From Flavihumibacter sp. UBA7668 (GTDB taxonomy: Bacteria; Bacteroidota; Bacteroidia; Chitinophagales; Chitinophagaceae), in assembly GCF_002483205.1 (NCBI RefSeq), contig NZ_DLHM01000005.1, positions 323,951-387,950 of the forward strand: a DNA stretch of 64,000 nt, written 5' to 3'. The translations under genes and the position numbers were made by a program. This document shows, one piece after another, positions 15,030 through 23,734 of this stretch. The notes under the pieces are model-generated. The model searched no databases, was not told where the DNA came from, and saw only the letters and a program-made list of their open reading frames with translations. Within the stretch, counting starts at the first letter, position 1, and each line of letters begins with the position of its first letter.

Positions 15030-15773
15030 ATGCAGGACATTGTCATCAAAACAGATAAGCTTACAAAGAAATTTGGTGATTTCATAGCAACCAATCAAAT
15101 CTCGATGGAAGTGTATAAAGGAGAAATATTCGGATTTCTGGGAGCGAACGGAGCCGGTAAAACAACTGCGATGAAAATGTTATGCGGGCTCTCGATCCCT
15201 AGTTCAGGATCTGCTACCGTAGCCGGATTTGATGTGTATACGCAAAGGGAAGCAATAAAAAAGTCCATTGGTTATATGAGTCAGAAATTTTCTTTGTATG
15301 AAGATTTGACTGTTATAGAAAACATCGAATTCTTTGGTGGAATATACGGCCTTAACAGAAAAGCTTTGAAAGAGAAATCAGCAAAGCTAATTGAACAGCT
15401 GGGTTTACAACCGGAAGCTGCAAAATTGGTAGGAGCGCTACCCCTGGGCTGGAAACAGAAGCTGGCTTTTTCCGTCGCGATTCTTCATGAACCAAAAATT
15501 GTATTTCTTGATGAGCCAACCGGTGGAGTGGATCCTGTAACAAGAAGACAATTCTGGGATTTGATTTATGATGCGGCAGACCGTGGCATTACCGTATTTG
15601 TTACTACACATTATATGGATGAAGCTGAATATTGTAACCGAATTTCCATGATGGTAGATGGATTTATAAAGGCACTTGATAGTCCGGCAAATCTTAAAAA
15701 ACAATTTAATGTCCCTTCCATGGACGAGGTTTTCTTCGAACTGGCCCGAGGTGCTCAAAGAAAAGCTGATTAG
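15030..15773 (+). CDS. ABC transporter ATP-binding protein (second of a pair, degenerate signature)
   Basis: A 247-residue ABC ATPase with Walker A GANGAGKTT, Walker B IVFLDEPTGGVD and the switch His in TTHYMDEA. The signature motif that should read LSGGQ is ALPLGWKQK, a departure known from the second nucleotide-binding domain of YbhF/RbbA-like proteins. One of the two ATP sites of the heterodimer may therefore be altered. It partners with the preceding ATPase and the two ABC-2 permeases. It starts 4 nt after the first ATPase gene and is 18 nt before the first permease gene. Confidence 0.93.
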   Translation: MQDIVIKTDKLTKKFGDFIATNQISMEVYKGEIFGFLGANGAGKTTAMKMLCGLSIPSSGSATVAGFDVYTQREAIKKSIGYMSQKFSLYEDLTVIENIEFFGGIYGLNRKALKEKSAKLIEQLGLQPEAAKLVGALPLGWKQKLAFSVAILHEPKIVFLDEPTGGVDPVTRRQFWDLIYDAADRGITVFVTTHYMDEAEYCNRISMMVDGFIKALDSPANLKKQFNVPSMDEVFFELARGAQRKAD

Positions 15774-15791
15774 ACTTAAAAAATTTGTGCA

Positions 15792-16898
15792 ATGAAACAG
15801 TTTAGTACGTTTGTTCGAAAAGAGTTTTATCATGTTTTCAGGGATACAAAAACATTGCTCATGTTATTTGGACTGCCTGTTGTATTGATAGTATTATTTG
15901 GATTTGCGCTCACTAATGAAATAAAAAACACCCGGATTGTTATCTGCGATTATGCGAAAGATCCGATTTCAACTCAATTAACCGAATTGTTATCGAAGGG
16001 CGACCATTTCAAAATTGATAAAATTCTTACCCATGCAGGTGAAATTGAAGCTGGATTTAAAGAGGGAAAGATTAAACTTGCCATTCTTTTTCCGCCCGGA
16101 TTTTCGCAGGAGCTGATTCATCAGGGTAAAGCAGAGATTCAGGTTATAGCCGATGCATCTGATCCGAATACGGCAAATACAGTTACAAGTTATGTGCATT
16201 CAGTTGTATTGAACTACCAGCAGACTCGTGCGCTTGCTAAACCTGAATCCTTTCAAATTATTCCGGAACTGAGAATGATTTACAACCCGGAATTAAAGGG
16301 TGCGACAAATTTTGTGCCCGGCGTAACTGCTCTTGTGTTGTTGCTGGTTTGTGTTCTGATGACATCCGTTTCCATAGTACGTGAAAAAGAATTGGGGACC
16401 ATGGAAATTTTACTGGTATCACCCATTAATCCCCTTTTGGTAATCATTGCCAAAGCGGTTCCTTATTTTCTGCTTTCACTGGTTAATCTGGCGGTTATAC
16501 TTTTACTCAGTGTAAGTCTGCTGGATATGCCTTTTAACGGGAGTGTATTCCTCTTATTTGGTGTCAGCAGCATGTTGATACTTGCGGCCTTGTCATTGGG
16601 TTTGCTCATTTCAAACAGCACCGCTTCGCAACAAACTGCGATGATCATATCCTTAATGGGTATGTTGATTCCAACCCTGCTCTTTACCGGATTTATGTTT
16701 CCCCTTGAAAATATGCCAATTGCTCTTCAGGTAATCGCTAATCTTGTACCCTCAAAATGGTATTATATAATTGTGAAAGCAATCATGATTAAAGGCCTTG
16801 GTTTTTCTGCAATTTGGAAAGAAACCCTGATTCTGGCTGCTATGACAGTGGCGCTTCTCTTTATCAGTTTCAAAAAGTTCAAAATTCGGTTGTCATGA
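15792..16898 (+). CDS. ABC-2 type transporter permease (YbhS-like)
   Basis: A 368-residue permease. The N-terminal membrane helix (about residues 20-38) is followed by a large periplasmic domain and a cluster of five hydrophobic segments from about residue 175 to the end. The pattern VREKELGTMEILLVSPINP is the conserved amphipathic helix/loop of ABC-2 permeases, and LVPSKWYYIIVKAIMIKG the conserved C-terminal region. It forms the membrane part of the pump with its neighbour. The stop codon overlaps the start of the second permease gene (ATGA at 16895-16898). Confidence 0.92.
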   Translation: MKQFSTFVRKEFYHVFRDTKTLLMLFGLPVVLIVLFGFALTNEIKNTRIVICDYAKDPISTQLTELLSKGDHFKIDKILTHAGEIEAGFKEGKIKLAILFPPGFSQELIHQGKAEIQVIADASDPNTANTVTSYVHSVVLNYQQTRALAKPESFQIIPELRMIYNPELKGATNFVPGVTALVLLLVCVLMTSVSIVREKELGTMEILLVSPINPLLVIIAKAVPYFLLSLVNLAVILLLSVSLLDMPFNGSVFLLFGVSSMLILAALSLGLLISNSTASQQTAMIISLMGMLIPTLLFTGFMFPLENMPIALQVIANLVPSKWYYIIVKAIMIKGLGFSAIWKETLILAAMTVALLFISFKKFKIRLS

Positions 16899-18016
16899 AT
16901 ACGATGCGATATCTCCTGGTTAAAGAATTTAAACAGATTTTAAGAAATAAAGCACTGCTGCCTCTTTTATTTGTTGCACCTATTGTTCAGTTACTGGTAA
17001 TGCCACTGGCAGCTGATTATGAGGTTAAAAATATCAAGGTTGGAGTTGTTGATCTTGATCGGTCAGATTATTCAAAAAAACTGGTAACCAAAATCGAATT
17101 TTCCAATTACTTTAAACTGGTGGATTATTCTAACTCGTTTGATGCCTCATTCAGGTATCTGGAAAAAGATGCGGCTGATCTGGTTCTGGAGATACCAAAG
17201 AATTTTGAAAGAAATCTGGTTCGGGAAAAAATAGAAAAGGTCTTTATTGCCGTAAATGCAATCAATGGAACCAAAGCTATTATGGGGAGTAACTATCTGA
17301 GTTTGTTATTGGCTGATTTCAATAAAGAAATCAGTACAAAATGGAAAGCGTATGAAATGGCAGAAAAGAGTCCGGTTATTGAGGTTGCTTCACTTAATTG
17401 GTTTAATACCTGGCTGGATTATTCTTTTTATATGGTACCGGGTATTCTCGTTACGCTCGTAACGATGGTAGGTGTTTATATGTGCTCCTTAAATATTGTA
17501 AAAGAAAAAGAAATCGGCACGATTGAACAAATTAATGTAACACCCATTAAAAAGCATCATTTTATTTTAGCCAAACTGCTTCCCTTTGCTGTTATCGGGC
17601 TGGTAATTTTTAGTGTGGGTTTATTTGGTGTAGCCGGTCTTGTTTATGGGATTTATTCAATTGGCAGTCTATGGCTGGTATATGGATTTCTTTTACTTTT
17701 TCTTGCAGCTATTTTAGGTATAGGTCTCCTGATTTCCACTTATTCCCAAACGCAGCAGCAGGCGATGTCGGTAGCCTTTTTCTTTATGATGATTTTTATG
17801 TTGATGAGCGGATTGTTTACGTCTGTTGACAGTATGCCTGCCTGGGCCAGATTCATAGCAAACTGTAATCCGGTTACTCATTTTATTGAGGTAATGAGAA
17901 TGGTAGTTTTGAAAGGAAGCGGGTTTTCACAGATAAAGTACCATTTTTTGATCATGCTTGGATTTGGCCTCTTGTTTAATGGATGGGCAATTGCCAATTA
18001 TAAAAAGACCAGTTAA
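16895..18016 (+). CDS. ABC-2 type transporter permease (YbhR-like)
   Basis: A 373-residue permease with the same layout as its partner: one N-terminal helix (LLPLLFVAPIVQLLVMPLA), a periplasmic domain to about residue 165 and a five-helix C-terminal bundle with VKEKEIGTIEQINVTPIKK. The ATG at 16895 overlaps the previous stop codon as ATGA, which supports this start over an upstream frame that would add 27 codons inside the preceding gene. It is the last gene of the operon and converges, with a 4-nt overlap, on the acetyltransferase gene, with no terminator hairpin seen. Confidence 0.92.
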   Translation: MNTMRYLLVKEFKQILRNKALLPLLFVAPIVQLLVMPLAADYEVKNIKVGVVDLDRSDYSKKLVTKIEFSNYFKLVDYSNSFDASFRYLEKDAADLVLEIPKNFERNLVREKIEKVFIAVNAINGTKAIMGSNYLSLLLADFNKEISTKWKAYEMAEKSPVIEVASLNWFNTWLDYSFYMVPGILVTLVTMVGVYMCSLNIVKEKEIGTIEQINVTPIKKHHFILAKLLPFAVIGLVIFSVGLFGVAGLVYGIYSIGSLWLVYGFLLLFLAAILGIGLLISTYSQTQQQAMSVAFFFMMIFMLMSGLFTSVDSMPAWARFIANCNPVTHFIEVMRMVVLKGSGFSQIKYHFLIMLGFGLLFNGWAIANYKKTS

Positions 18017-18480
18017 ATCAACTCTTTTTTCATTATTACAATATTTTTTTTCTCTAATTCGATCCGTTCCATTTCTTCCCATCCAAGCCGTTTATATAAG
18101 TTTTCTGCAGTATGAGTGAAAAGAAAGAGTTCAGTTATTCCCAGGCTTTTTGAATGGGCCTGAATTTTTTCGCAGAGTAAGCTGGCATAGCCCCTCCCTC
18201 TGCTTTGGGGTTCACAGTATACCAGTGCCATCCAATGTTTAAAAATCGATAATCGGGGTAGTTTGGCCTGTAAACCCACCTGATTGTAAATTCCGCCCGT
18301 TGCAACAGGTTTTGTGTCAATTGAAAGTAATACCTGAAATTCCCGGCCGTTTTCGTTCAGCGTTCTTATTTTTTCTACAGTAGCTGCGTTGGGGATTTTC
18401 CATTCTTTAAAATACCATTCTGCAATAAGGTTTATTTTTTCCGGGGCAAAATGTGAATGTAATTCATAGTTTATTTCCAT
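18013..18480 (-). CDS. GNAT family N-acetyltransferase
   Basis: A 155-residue acyl-CoA-dependent acetyltransferase. The acetyl-CoA-binding motif A is EPQSRGRGYASLLCEKI, matching R/Q-x-x-G-x-G/A. The C-terminal strand is FTHTAENLYKRLGWEEME, where YKRLGW is typical of GNAT motif B. No substrate can be read. The gene overlaps the permease gene by 4 nt at the 3' ends. The N-terminal segment (FAPEKINLIAEWYFKEW) is of average length for small GNATs of this group. Confidence 0.86.
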   Translation of the reverse strand: MEINYELHSHFAPEKINLIAEWYFKEWKIPNAATVEKIRTLNENGREFQVLLSIDTKPVATGGIYNQVGLQAKLPRLSIFKHWMALVYCEPQSRGRGYASLLCEKIQAHSKSLGITELFLFTHTAENLYKRLGWEEMERIELEKKNIVIMKKELI

Positions 18481-18577
18481 CGTCTATAAAAATAGCACAT
18501 TAATAGGAAATTTCATAAAACAGCAGCCAATCGATGGCAGTGGTACGATTTTTTTAAGTGAATGGAAAAAAATTACC

Positions 18578-18775
18578 ATGAAACAGCTGATTTTTGTTTT
18601 GGCGGTTTGTTGCGCTTTTGCCTGCAACAACCGATTTGAAGAAAACGAGGATTTGGTGAAATCCGAACAAATGGTAGCACGCGAGGACACTTCCATAACC
18701 AGTTACCCGCCGGGTAATACGCCGGTTCCACCTAATGTGCAACCGTATAGCGACAGTACCAATCGCCAAAAATAG
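18578..18775 (+). CDS. Small predicted lipoprotein
   Basis: A 65-residue protein. The N-terminus (MKQLIFVLAVCCAFAC) is a short lipoprotein signal with lipobox AFAC and modified Cys16. The mature part is small, acidic at first (FEENEDLVKSEQ) and Pro-rich at the end (YPPGNTPVPPN). No domain is recognised. The hydrophobic signal and the cysteine at the right distance make it more convincing than a random frame. It ends 2 nt before the converging dehydrogenase gene. Function unknown. Confidence 0.55.
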   Translation: MKQLIFVLAVCCAFACNNRFEENEDLVKSEQMVAREDTSITSYPPGNTPVPPNVQPYSDSTNRQK

Positions 18776-18777
18776 AT

Positions 18778-19641
18778 TTAGGTATTCACTATTTCCCCTC
18801 CATTGGGGTGTAACACCTGTCCGGTCATATAACTGTTTTCTTTCAGCGCAAGAAAAAGATAAGCGGGCGCGATTTCATTCGGCTGTCCGGGTCGTTTCAT
18901 GGGCACATCACTCCCAAATCCGGCCACTTTTTCTTTTTTGAAGGAGGAAACAATCAGTGGAGTCCATACCGGTCCGGGTGCCACTGCATTCACGCGAATG
19001 CCTTTTTTCACCAAATTCGCAGCCAGACTTCTTGTAAAGGCAATTATGGCCCCCTTTGTTGCAGCATAGTCAATCAATGCATCGCTGCCCCGATAGGCCG
19101 TTACGGAGCTGCTATTGATAATACAGGCCCCTTTATTCATATACTCCAAAGCGAAGCGGGTTATCCAGAAATAGGAATACACATTGGTTGCAAAGGTTTT
19201 TATCAATTGATCTGTAGTTATATCTGTAAATTCTTTTTGCTCCCAATGAACGGCAATATTATTGATCAGGACATCTATTGAGCCGAATTGGTCGGCTGTT
19301 TTTTGTACAACTCTTTTACAATTCGATTCCTTACTTATGTCAGCCCTGATCAGTATGCAATTCACGCCATAAGCCTGTATTTCCGCTTTTGTATCGGATG
19401 CGTCTTGCGTTTCATTCAGATAGCTGATGGAGATATTAGCCCCTTCACTCGCAAATAATTTGGCCACAGCTTTCCCGATTCCACTATCGCCACCGGTTAT
19501 CAGCACATTTTTCCCTTTTAATTTTTCCGAACCCTTACTGACGGGATCTGTTTCCGGAATCGGCAACATCTTTTCTTCCTGTCCGGGACGCCGTTGCCGC
19601 TGCGGCGGATTCACTACCTTTTTTGGATTTTTCTTTGCCAT
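18778..19641 (-). CDS. Short-chain dehydrogenase/reductase (YghA-like)
   Basis: A 287-residue NAD(P)-dependent oxidoreductase. The cofactor motif TGGDSGIGKA and the active-site triad (Ser in INSSSVTAY, then YAATKGA with the catalytic Tyr and Lys) fit a classical SDR; IAVHWEQKEF replaces the usual NNAG surroundings. The N-terminal 45 residues are Lys/Pro/Arg-rich, as in the YghA-like SDR group, whose substrates are often alcohols or glucose-like sugars. The ATG at 19641 is chosen; the open frame upstream crosses the palindrome repeat and is not needed. It is read toward the small lipoprotein and lies downstream of the sulfatase-GH43 gene. Confidence 0.88.
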   Translation of the reverse strand: MAKKNPKKVVNPPQRQRRPGQEEKMLPIPETDPVSKGSEKLKGKNVLITGGDSGIGKAVAKLFASEGANISISYLNETQDASDTKAEIQAYGVNCILIRADISKESNCKRVVQKTADQFGSIDVLINNIAVHWEQKEFTDITTDQLIKTFATNVYSYFWITRFALEYMNKGACIINSSSVTAYRGSDALIDYAATKGAIIAFTRSLAANLVKKGIRVNAVAPGPVWTPLIVSSFKKEKVAGFGSDVPMKRPGQPNEIAPAYLFLALKENSYMTGQVLHPNGGEIVNT

Positions 19642-19679
19642 CTTTTTTAAAGACGGTGTTAAAAAATCATACCATTCCC

Positions 19680-19726
19680 CTTCACCGGTCGGGTGCCACC
19701 GGTCGGGTGCCACCCGACCGGTGAAG
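19680..19726. repeat. REP-like element after the sulfatase-GH43 gene (three half-sites)
   Basis: Two copies of CACCGGTCGGGTGC (19683-19710) and one inverted copy CACCCGACCGGTG (19711-19723) give a palindrome around C19710 with a 13-nt arm, plus an extra copy to the left. CTTCACC/GGTGAAG flanks extend the outer arms. The element begins 1 nt past the sulfatase stop codon. Same core as the repeats near crtY and marC. Confidence 0.85.
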
Positions 19727-22114
19727 TTATTGTGTTGTTGGTCCGTGAACGGTGAGTATCCCTTCTTTTGAAATCTCCATTTTGTCAATGAAAACTACCC
19801 GCTCATCTCCGGTTTTATTGGTGCGGCCATGATATACGCAGAGCATGGTTTTCCCATCCGGCGTATACGTGATACTGTTATGACCTGTTCCGGTTACAAT
19901 GCCACCTGATGCTGTATTTTTTTGCAGTACCGGATTATTGGCTGCTTTGGTAAATGGTCCCAATGGATTGTTGGAGGTCGCATAACCCACTGCGTAATTT
20001 TTGCCCCCGAAATAATTGGCTGAGTACATCATGTAATAGGTGTCATCGCGCTTGAAAATAAAAGACCCTTCTGTCCAACGGCGATTCACTTCTTTACTTG
20101 TGACAGACAAACTTTCCCAGGCAGCCTGCGGGTCATTCATTTTTACAGGCGGACGCAGCAGTAAAACCGGCTCACCGATAATGCCTGTGAAATCAGGCTG
20201 GATTTCCACACCATATACCCAGCTTTCCTCAATTTCCTTAAACCAGCCCTTCTTACGTGCCCATCTTGCCACTTCAGAATCAACGGCATGTTTGTAACAG
20301 CACCTCGAATAATACAGATAAACTTTTCCGTTTTCTGCGAACAATACATTGGCATCAATAATCGGATAACCCGGATCAAAAATGGGCTGATTGGTAAGGT
20401 CGATAAAGGGCCCGGTTGGCTGATCAGCAACAGCCACCCCTATTTTAAAATTCTCCTCCTCATTGGTCGGATTTACTTTCCATTGGGCACTGTAGAACAG
20501 ATAAAACTTTCCATTCCGTTCATATACTTCCGGCGCCCAGAAAGAATGAATACCCCAACCATTTTTATTATCACTGAAATAAACCTGGCCTTCTCGTTTC
20601 CAATCCTTCAGATCATCGGATGAATAGGCAACAAATCCGTTTTTTGCACCGGCTCCTGTTCCATACATATAATATTTTCCGGAGGAGGTACGCAAAATAT
20701 ACGGATCACCAAATTTTACATCGATGGGGTTATTGGAAATCAGTTTCTCTTCATAAGGGGGCAGGGCTGTCCACCAGTTTAGAATTTCTTTACTTAATCT
20801 GTTTACGATTTCCGGATAGTTTACTGCCAGGTTGTTGGATTCATTTTTATCCGTACGCAAGTCATATAGTTCGATACTGGTTTTATCTGCATTCAGGAGT
20901 AATTTCCAGTTGTCCACCCTGCATGCCAAAGCCGGACTTTTATTTGGTGCTTTCGGAACACTGAAGAATGCATTATTGCGACCATATTCCCATATCAATG
21001 TATTCTTTCTTTTGGATGGTTTTCCCAATAAAACCGCGCTTCTGTCCTCTCCATCAAATGACTCTGGTCCTTCCAGTTTAGCGCCCGCAATTTTGCAAAA
21101 GGAGGGAAGCAGATCTAGTGCAGAAATAATAGAACTGGTATCCACTCCGGCTTTTTTAATTTTTGCCGGCCAGCGGATTATAAAAGGCATTTTTAGTCCG
21201 CCCTCATAAAGAGAGAGTTTGGTGCCTCTCAACCCTGCAGACCGATCCTGCCGAAAATTAGGCAGTGGGCCATTATCACTGGTAAAAATAACGATCGTGT
21301 TTTCATCGATTCCAAGTTCTTTGAGTCCGGTCATCAAACGCCCCAACTGATGGTCAAATTCTTTCAATACGGATTCAAAACTTTTTTCTTCTTCGGGCTT
21401 TCCCGGATAACGGCCTGTTTCATCATCGCCGGCCACCCAGGGTGTATGCACATCATCGGTCCAGAGGTTTACAAAACAGGGTTTGTTTTTATTTGCTCCT
21501 AAAAATGCCAGGGTTTTATCCACAAAATAGGCTGTGCGATTCCATCTTTTTACACTGTCTTTATCGCTCCAGATCCAATTGGTTGCAGTTATGGCGGGAT
21601 CGGGATCCGGACTTTCATAGGTTCCAGACCAGGCATCAAAACCATACTGGTCAAAATTGGGTGCATTGGTTACATCCCGACCACCACCCAGGTGCCATTT
21701 TCCGAAATGTCCGGTTGCATACCCTTTTGCTTTCAGCAATTTAGCCATGGAAGGAGCATTCGGATCAAGAAAGTCGACCTGCTCTTTTCGTTTATTATCC
21801 GCTCTTGTATTCAGGAAAGTAGTGAAATGCAGTTCAGCGGGACGGATTCCGGTAAGAATACCGGCTCTTGATGGAGAGCAAATTGGGGACGCGCTGTAAT
21901 AGTTGGTAAAGCGCAATCCTTCCGCGGCAATTCTGTCAATATGGGGAGTATTGTATTTCCCATAATAACAACTGATATCTCCGATACCCAGGTCATCGGC
22001 AAGGATCAATATGATATTGGGAGCCTGATCGGATAGGTGCTGGGTTGATTTAGCCCTGGTCTGTGTAACAACAAGTAACAGGAGGAAAGCGGCAATTATT
22101 TTATGACATCGCAT
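19727..22114 (-). CDS. Sulfatase fused to a GH43-like beta-propeller glycosidase
   Basis: A 795-residue secreted two-domain enzyme. After a signal peptide (residues 1-21) comes a type I sulfatase domain (about 30-455): metal ligands D40/D41 and D280-N281, and the maturation motif C79-S-P-S-R83, in which Cys79 must become formylglycine. An SGSH- or arylsulfatase-like C-terminal tail (ELYDLRTDKNESNNLA) follows. From about 460 to 785 the protein is a GH43-like five-bladed propeller: D470 (GDPYIL, candidate base), WAPEVYERNGKFYLFY, D587 (IIDANVLF) and E682 (WTEGSFIF, candidate acid) fill the three catalytic places. A fused enzyme could remove both sulfate and sugar from one branch. No formylglycine-forming maturase is in the window. 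Confidence 0.9.
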   Translation of the reverse strand: MRCHKIIAAFLLLLVVTQTRAKSTQHLSDQAPNIILILADDLGIGDISCYYGKYNTPHIDRIAAEGLRFTNYYSASPICSPSRAGILTGIRPAELHFTTFLNTRADNKRKEQVDFLDPNAPSMAKLLKAKGYATGHFGKWHLGGGRDVTNAPNFDQYGFDAWSGTYESPDPDPAITATNWIWSDKDSVKRWNRTAYFVDKTLAFLGANKNKPCFVNLWTDDVHTPWVAGDDETGRYPGKPEEEKSFESVLKEFDHQLGRLMTGLKELGIDENTIVIFTSDNGPLPNFRQDRSAGLRGTKLSLYEGGLKMPFIIRWPAKIKKAGVDTSSIISALDLLPSFCKIAGAKLEGPESFDGEDRSAVLLGKPSKRKNTLIWEYGRNNAFFSVPKAPNKSPALACRVDNWKLLLNADKTSIELYDLRTDKNESNNLAVNYPEIVNRLSKEILNWWTALPPYEEKLISNNPIDVKFGDPYILRTSSGKYYMYGTGAGAKNGFVAYSSDDLKDWKREGQVYFSDNKNGWGIHSFWAPEVYERNGKFYLFYSAQWKVNPTNEEENFKIGVAVADQPTGPFIDLTNQPIFDPGYPIIDANVLFAENGKVYLYYSRCCYKHAVDSEVARWARKKGWFKEIEESWVYGVEIQPDFTGIIGEPVLLLRPPVKMNDPQAAWESLSVTSKEVNRRWTEGSFIFKRDDTYYMMYSANYFGGKNYAVGYATSNNPLGPFTKAANNPVLQKNTASGGIVTGTGHNSITYTPDGKTMLCVYHGRTNKTGDERVVFIDKMEISKEGILTVHGPTTQ

Positions 22115-22264
22115 CGTTGAAATCTTTTCTTAAAGCAATGAAGATAAATTCTAACTTATTCCAATTTGCGGTTTGATACATATTGACGATAATTTGATAC
22201 AAACTGAAACTATGAGCCCTGTCAATTGAATTAATTTGTTTGTTGCCAATAAAAATTTAGCTAT

Positions 22265-23617
22265 ATGTGGAAATTTACAGGATTGCTTCTCTTTGTTTTA
22301 TGCATACAAAGTGCTGTTGCCCAACGACCGAATTTTGTAATTATAATGGCAGATGATCTGGATAGCAAACAACTGAGTTGTTATGGCGGTAAGAATATTC
22401 AGACTCGAAATATTGATGCCCTCGCAAAACAGGGAATGAAGTTTAACCGGCTGATTGCATCAGAAGCGATGTGTGTGCCAACAAGGGCGTCCTTATTTAC
22501 GGGACTATATCCCATGCGGCATGGGTCTTTTCAGAATCATAAGCGGGTGGATCGGAATGATCTGAAAAGTATTTGTCATTATCTGGGAGATCTCGGTTAT
22601 ACGGTGGCGTTAACCGGAAAGGATCACAGTACAAAACCGGAGTCCGTATTCCCTTTTAAAATAATTGAAGGTTTTGAAAAGAATTGCGTTGCCAATACAG
22701 ATGATTATTCGCTGGACGGGATTTCAGCGTTTATGAAAGAACAACAGGCGAAACCATTTTGCCTGTTTATCATGAGCACCAATCCGCATATGCCCTGGAC
22801 CATGGGTGATCCTTCTGAATTTGATGCGGATAAACTGGTGCTGCCTCCGCATTGGGTGGATTCAAGAGATGTGCGCAGTGATTTTACCAGGTACCTGGCC
22901 GAAATACGCAGGCTGGATAATCAGGTAGGAGAAGTGATGACGCTGTTGGATGAAACCGGCCGGAAAGAGAATACCGTTTTCATTTTTTTGGGTGAACAGG
23001 GGCCGCAGTTTCCTGGTGGTAAATGGAATCTCTGGGAGAATGGCCAATATAGTTCAATGATAGTGCGATGGCCCGGTAAAGTGAAAGCAGCATCAGAATC
23101 TCAGGCTATCTGCCAGTACGAAGATATTATGCCAACACTGGTAGCAATGGCGGGTGGTAAACCTATACCCGGACTGGACGGTAAAAGTTTTTCATCTGTA
23201 TTGGCTGGGAAGAAAAACATGCACCGCGATTATGCCTATGGTATTCATAACAATACACCGGAAGGTCCGCCCTATCCGATCCGAAGCATTCGTGATAACC
23301 GGTATAAATTTATTCGGAACCTTGATCCATCACTTCTATATCATAACAAGTTTATGATGGATACTGTCAGGCAGAAGAATTACTGGACTACCTGGCTGCG
23401 GCTTTCGGAAACCTCAGCGCAGGCTAAACAACTAACCGATCGGATTATGATCCGTCCGGCGGTTGAATTGTATGATTTGCAGACGGATCCATATGAGTTA
23501 AATAATCTTGCCGGTACGCCTGCTTATCAAAAAATCAGTGATAAACTTCAGCTTAAATTAACTGAATGGATGAATCTTCAGGGGGATGCAGGAGCTGGTA
23601 CCGACAGAAAGTATTAA
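22265..23617 (+). CDS. Sulfatase, N-sulfoglucosamine sulfohydrolase (SGSH)-like
   Basis: A 450-residue secreted sulfatase with signal peptide (cleavage near residue 20). Metal ligands lie in IIMADDLD (D30/D31). The formylglycine motif is C70-V-P-T-R74, a C-x-P-T-R variant rather than the usual C-x-P-S-R. The C-terminal half has GEQGPQFPGGKWNLWENG, where the SDNG of most sulfatases is replaced, as in SGSH-like sulfatases of family S1_8. The tail VELYDLQTDPYELNNLA is the normal family end. It is divergent from the sulfatase-GH43 gene across a 150-nt gap. Substrate (heparan-type N-sulfate or another sulfated glycan) is inferred only. Confidence 0.88.
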   Translation: MWKFTGLLLFVLCIQSAVAQRPNFVIIMADDLDSKQLSCYGGKNIQTRNIDALAKQGMKFNRLIASEAMCVPTRASLFTGLYPMRHGSFQNHKRVDRNDLKSICHYLGDLGYTVALTGKDHSTKPESVFPFKIIEGFEKNCVANTDDYSLDGISAFMKEQQAKPFCLFIMSTNPHMPWTMGDPSEFDADKLVLPPHWVDSRDVRSDFTRYLAEIRRLDNQVGEVMTLLDETGRKENTVFIFLGEQGPQFPGGKWNLWENGQYSSMIVRWPGKVKAASESQAICQYEDIMPTLVAMAGGKPIPGLDGKSFSSVLAGKKNMHRDYAYGIHNNTPEGPPYPIRSIRDNRYKFIRNLDPSLLYHNKFMMDTVRQKNYWTTWLRLSETSAQAKQLTDRIMIRPAVELYDLQTDPYELNNLAGTPAYQKISDKLQLKLTEWMNLQGDAGAGTDRKY

Positions 23618-23620
23618 TAT

Positions 23621-23724
23621 TATAATCCGCCACAAGTGGTCTAAAATATATAGTTGTGGCGGTGTATAAAAATTTATAATCCGCCATAAGTGGTATAAAT
23701 TATACATTTGTGGCGGATTATAAA
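23621..23724. repeat. Twin hairpin repeats upstream of the ATPase gene
   Basis: Two similar units in tandem. Unit 1 has CCGCCACAA (23627-23635) facing TTGTGGCGG (23654-23662). Unit 2 has a perfect 14-nt arm TTTATAATCCGCCA (23673-23686) facing TGGCGGATTATAAA (23711-23724) with an inner GTATAA/TTATAC palindrome. Both units carry the AAGTGGT string. They fill nearly the whole gap before the ATPase gene. No copy is visible at the gene's 3' end. Confidence 0.85.
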
Positions 23725-23734
23725 TATTTTGTAA

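Noticed and set aside
19642..19788. N-terminal extension of the short-chain dehydrogenase through the palindrome
   Set aside because: The extra 49 codons derive from the REP-like repeat and overlap the 3' end of the sulfatase gene.
23621..23724. Insertion sequence with terminal inverted repeats
   Set aside because: Both hairpins lie on the same side of the ATPase gene, no matching end follows the gene, and there is no transposase.
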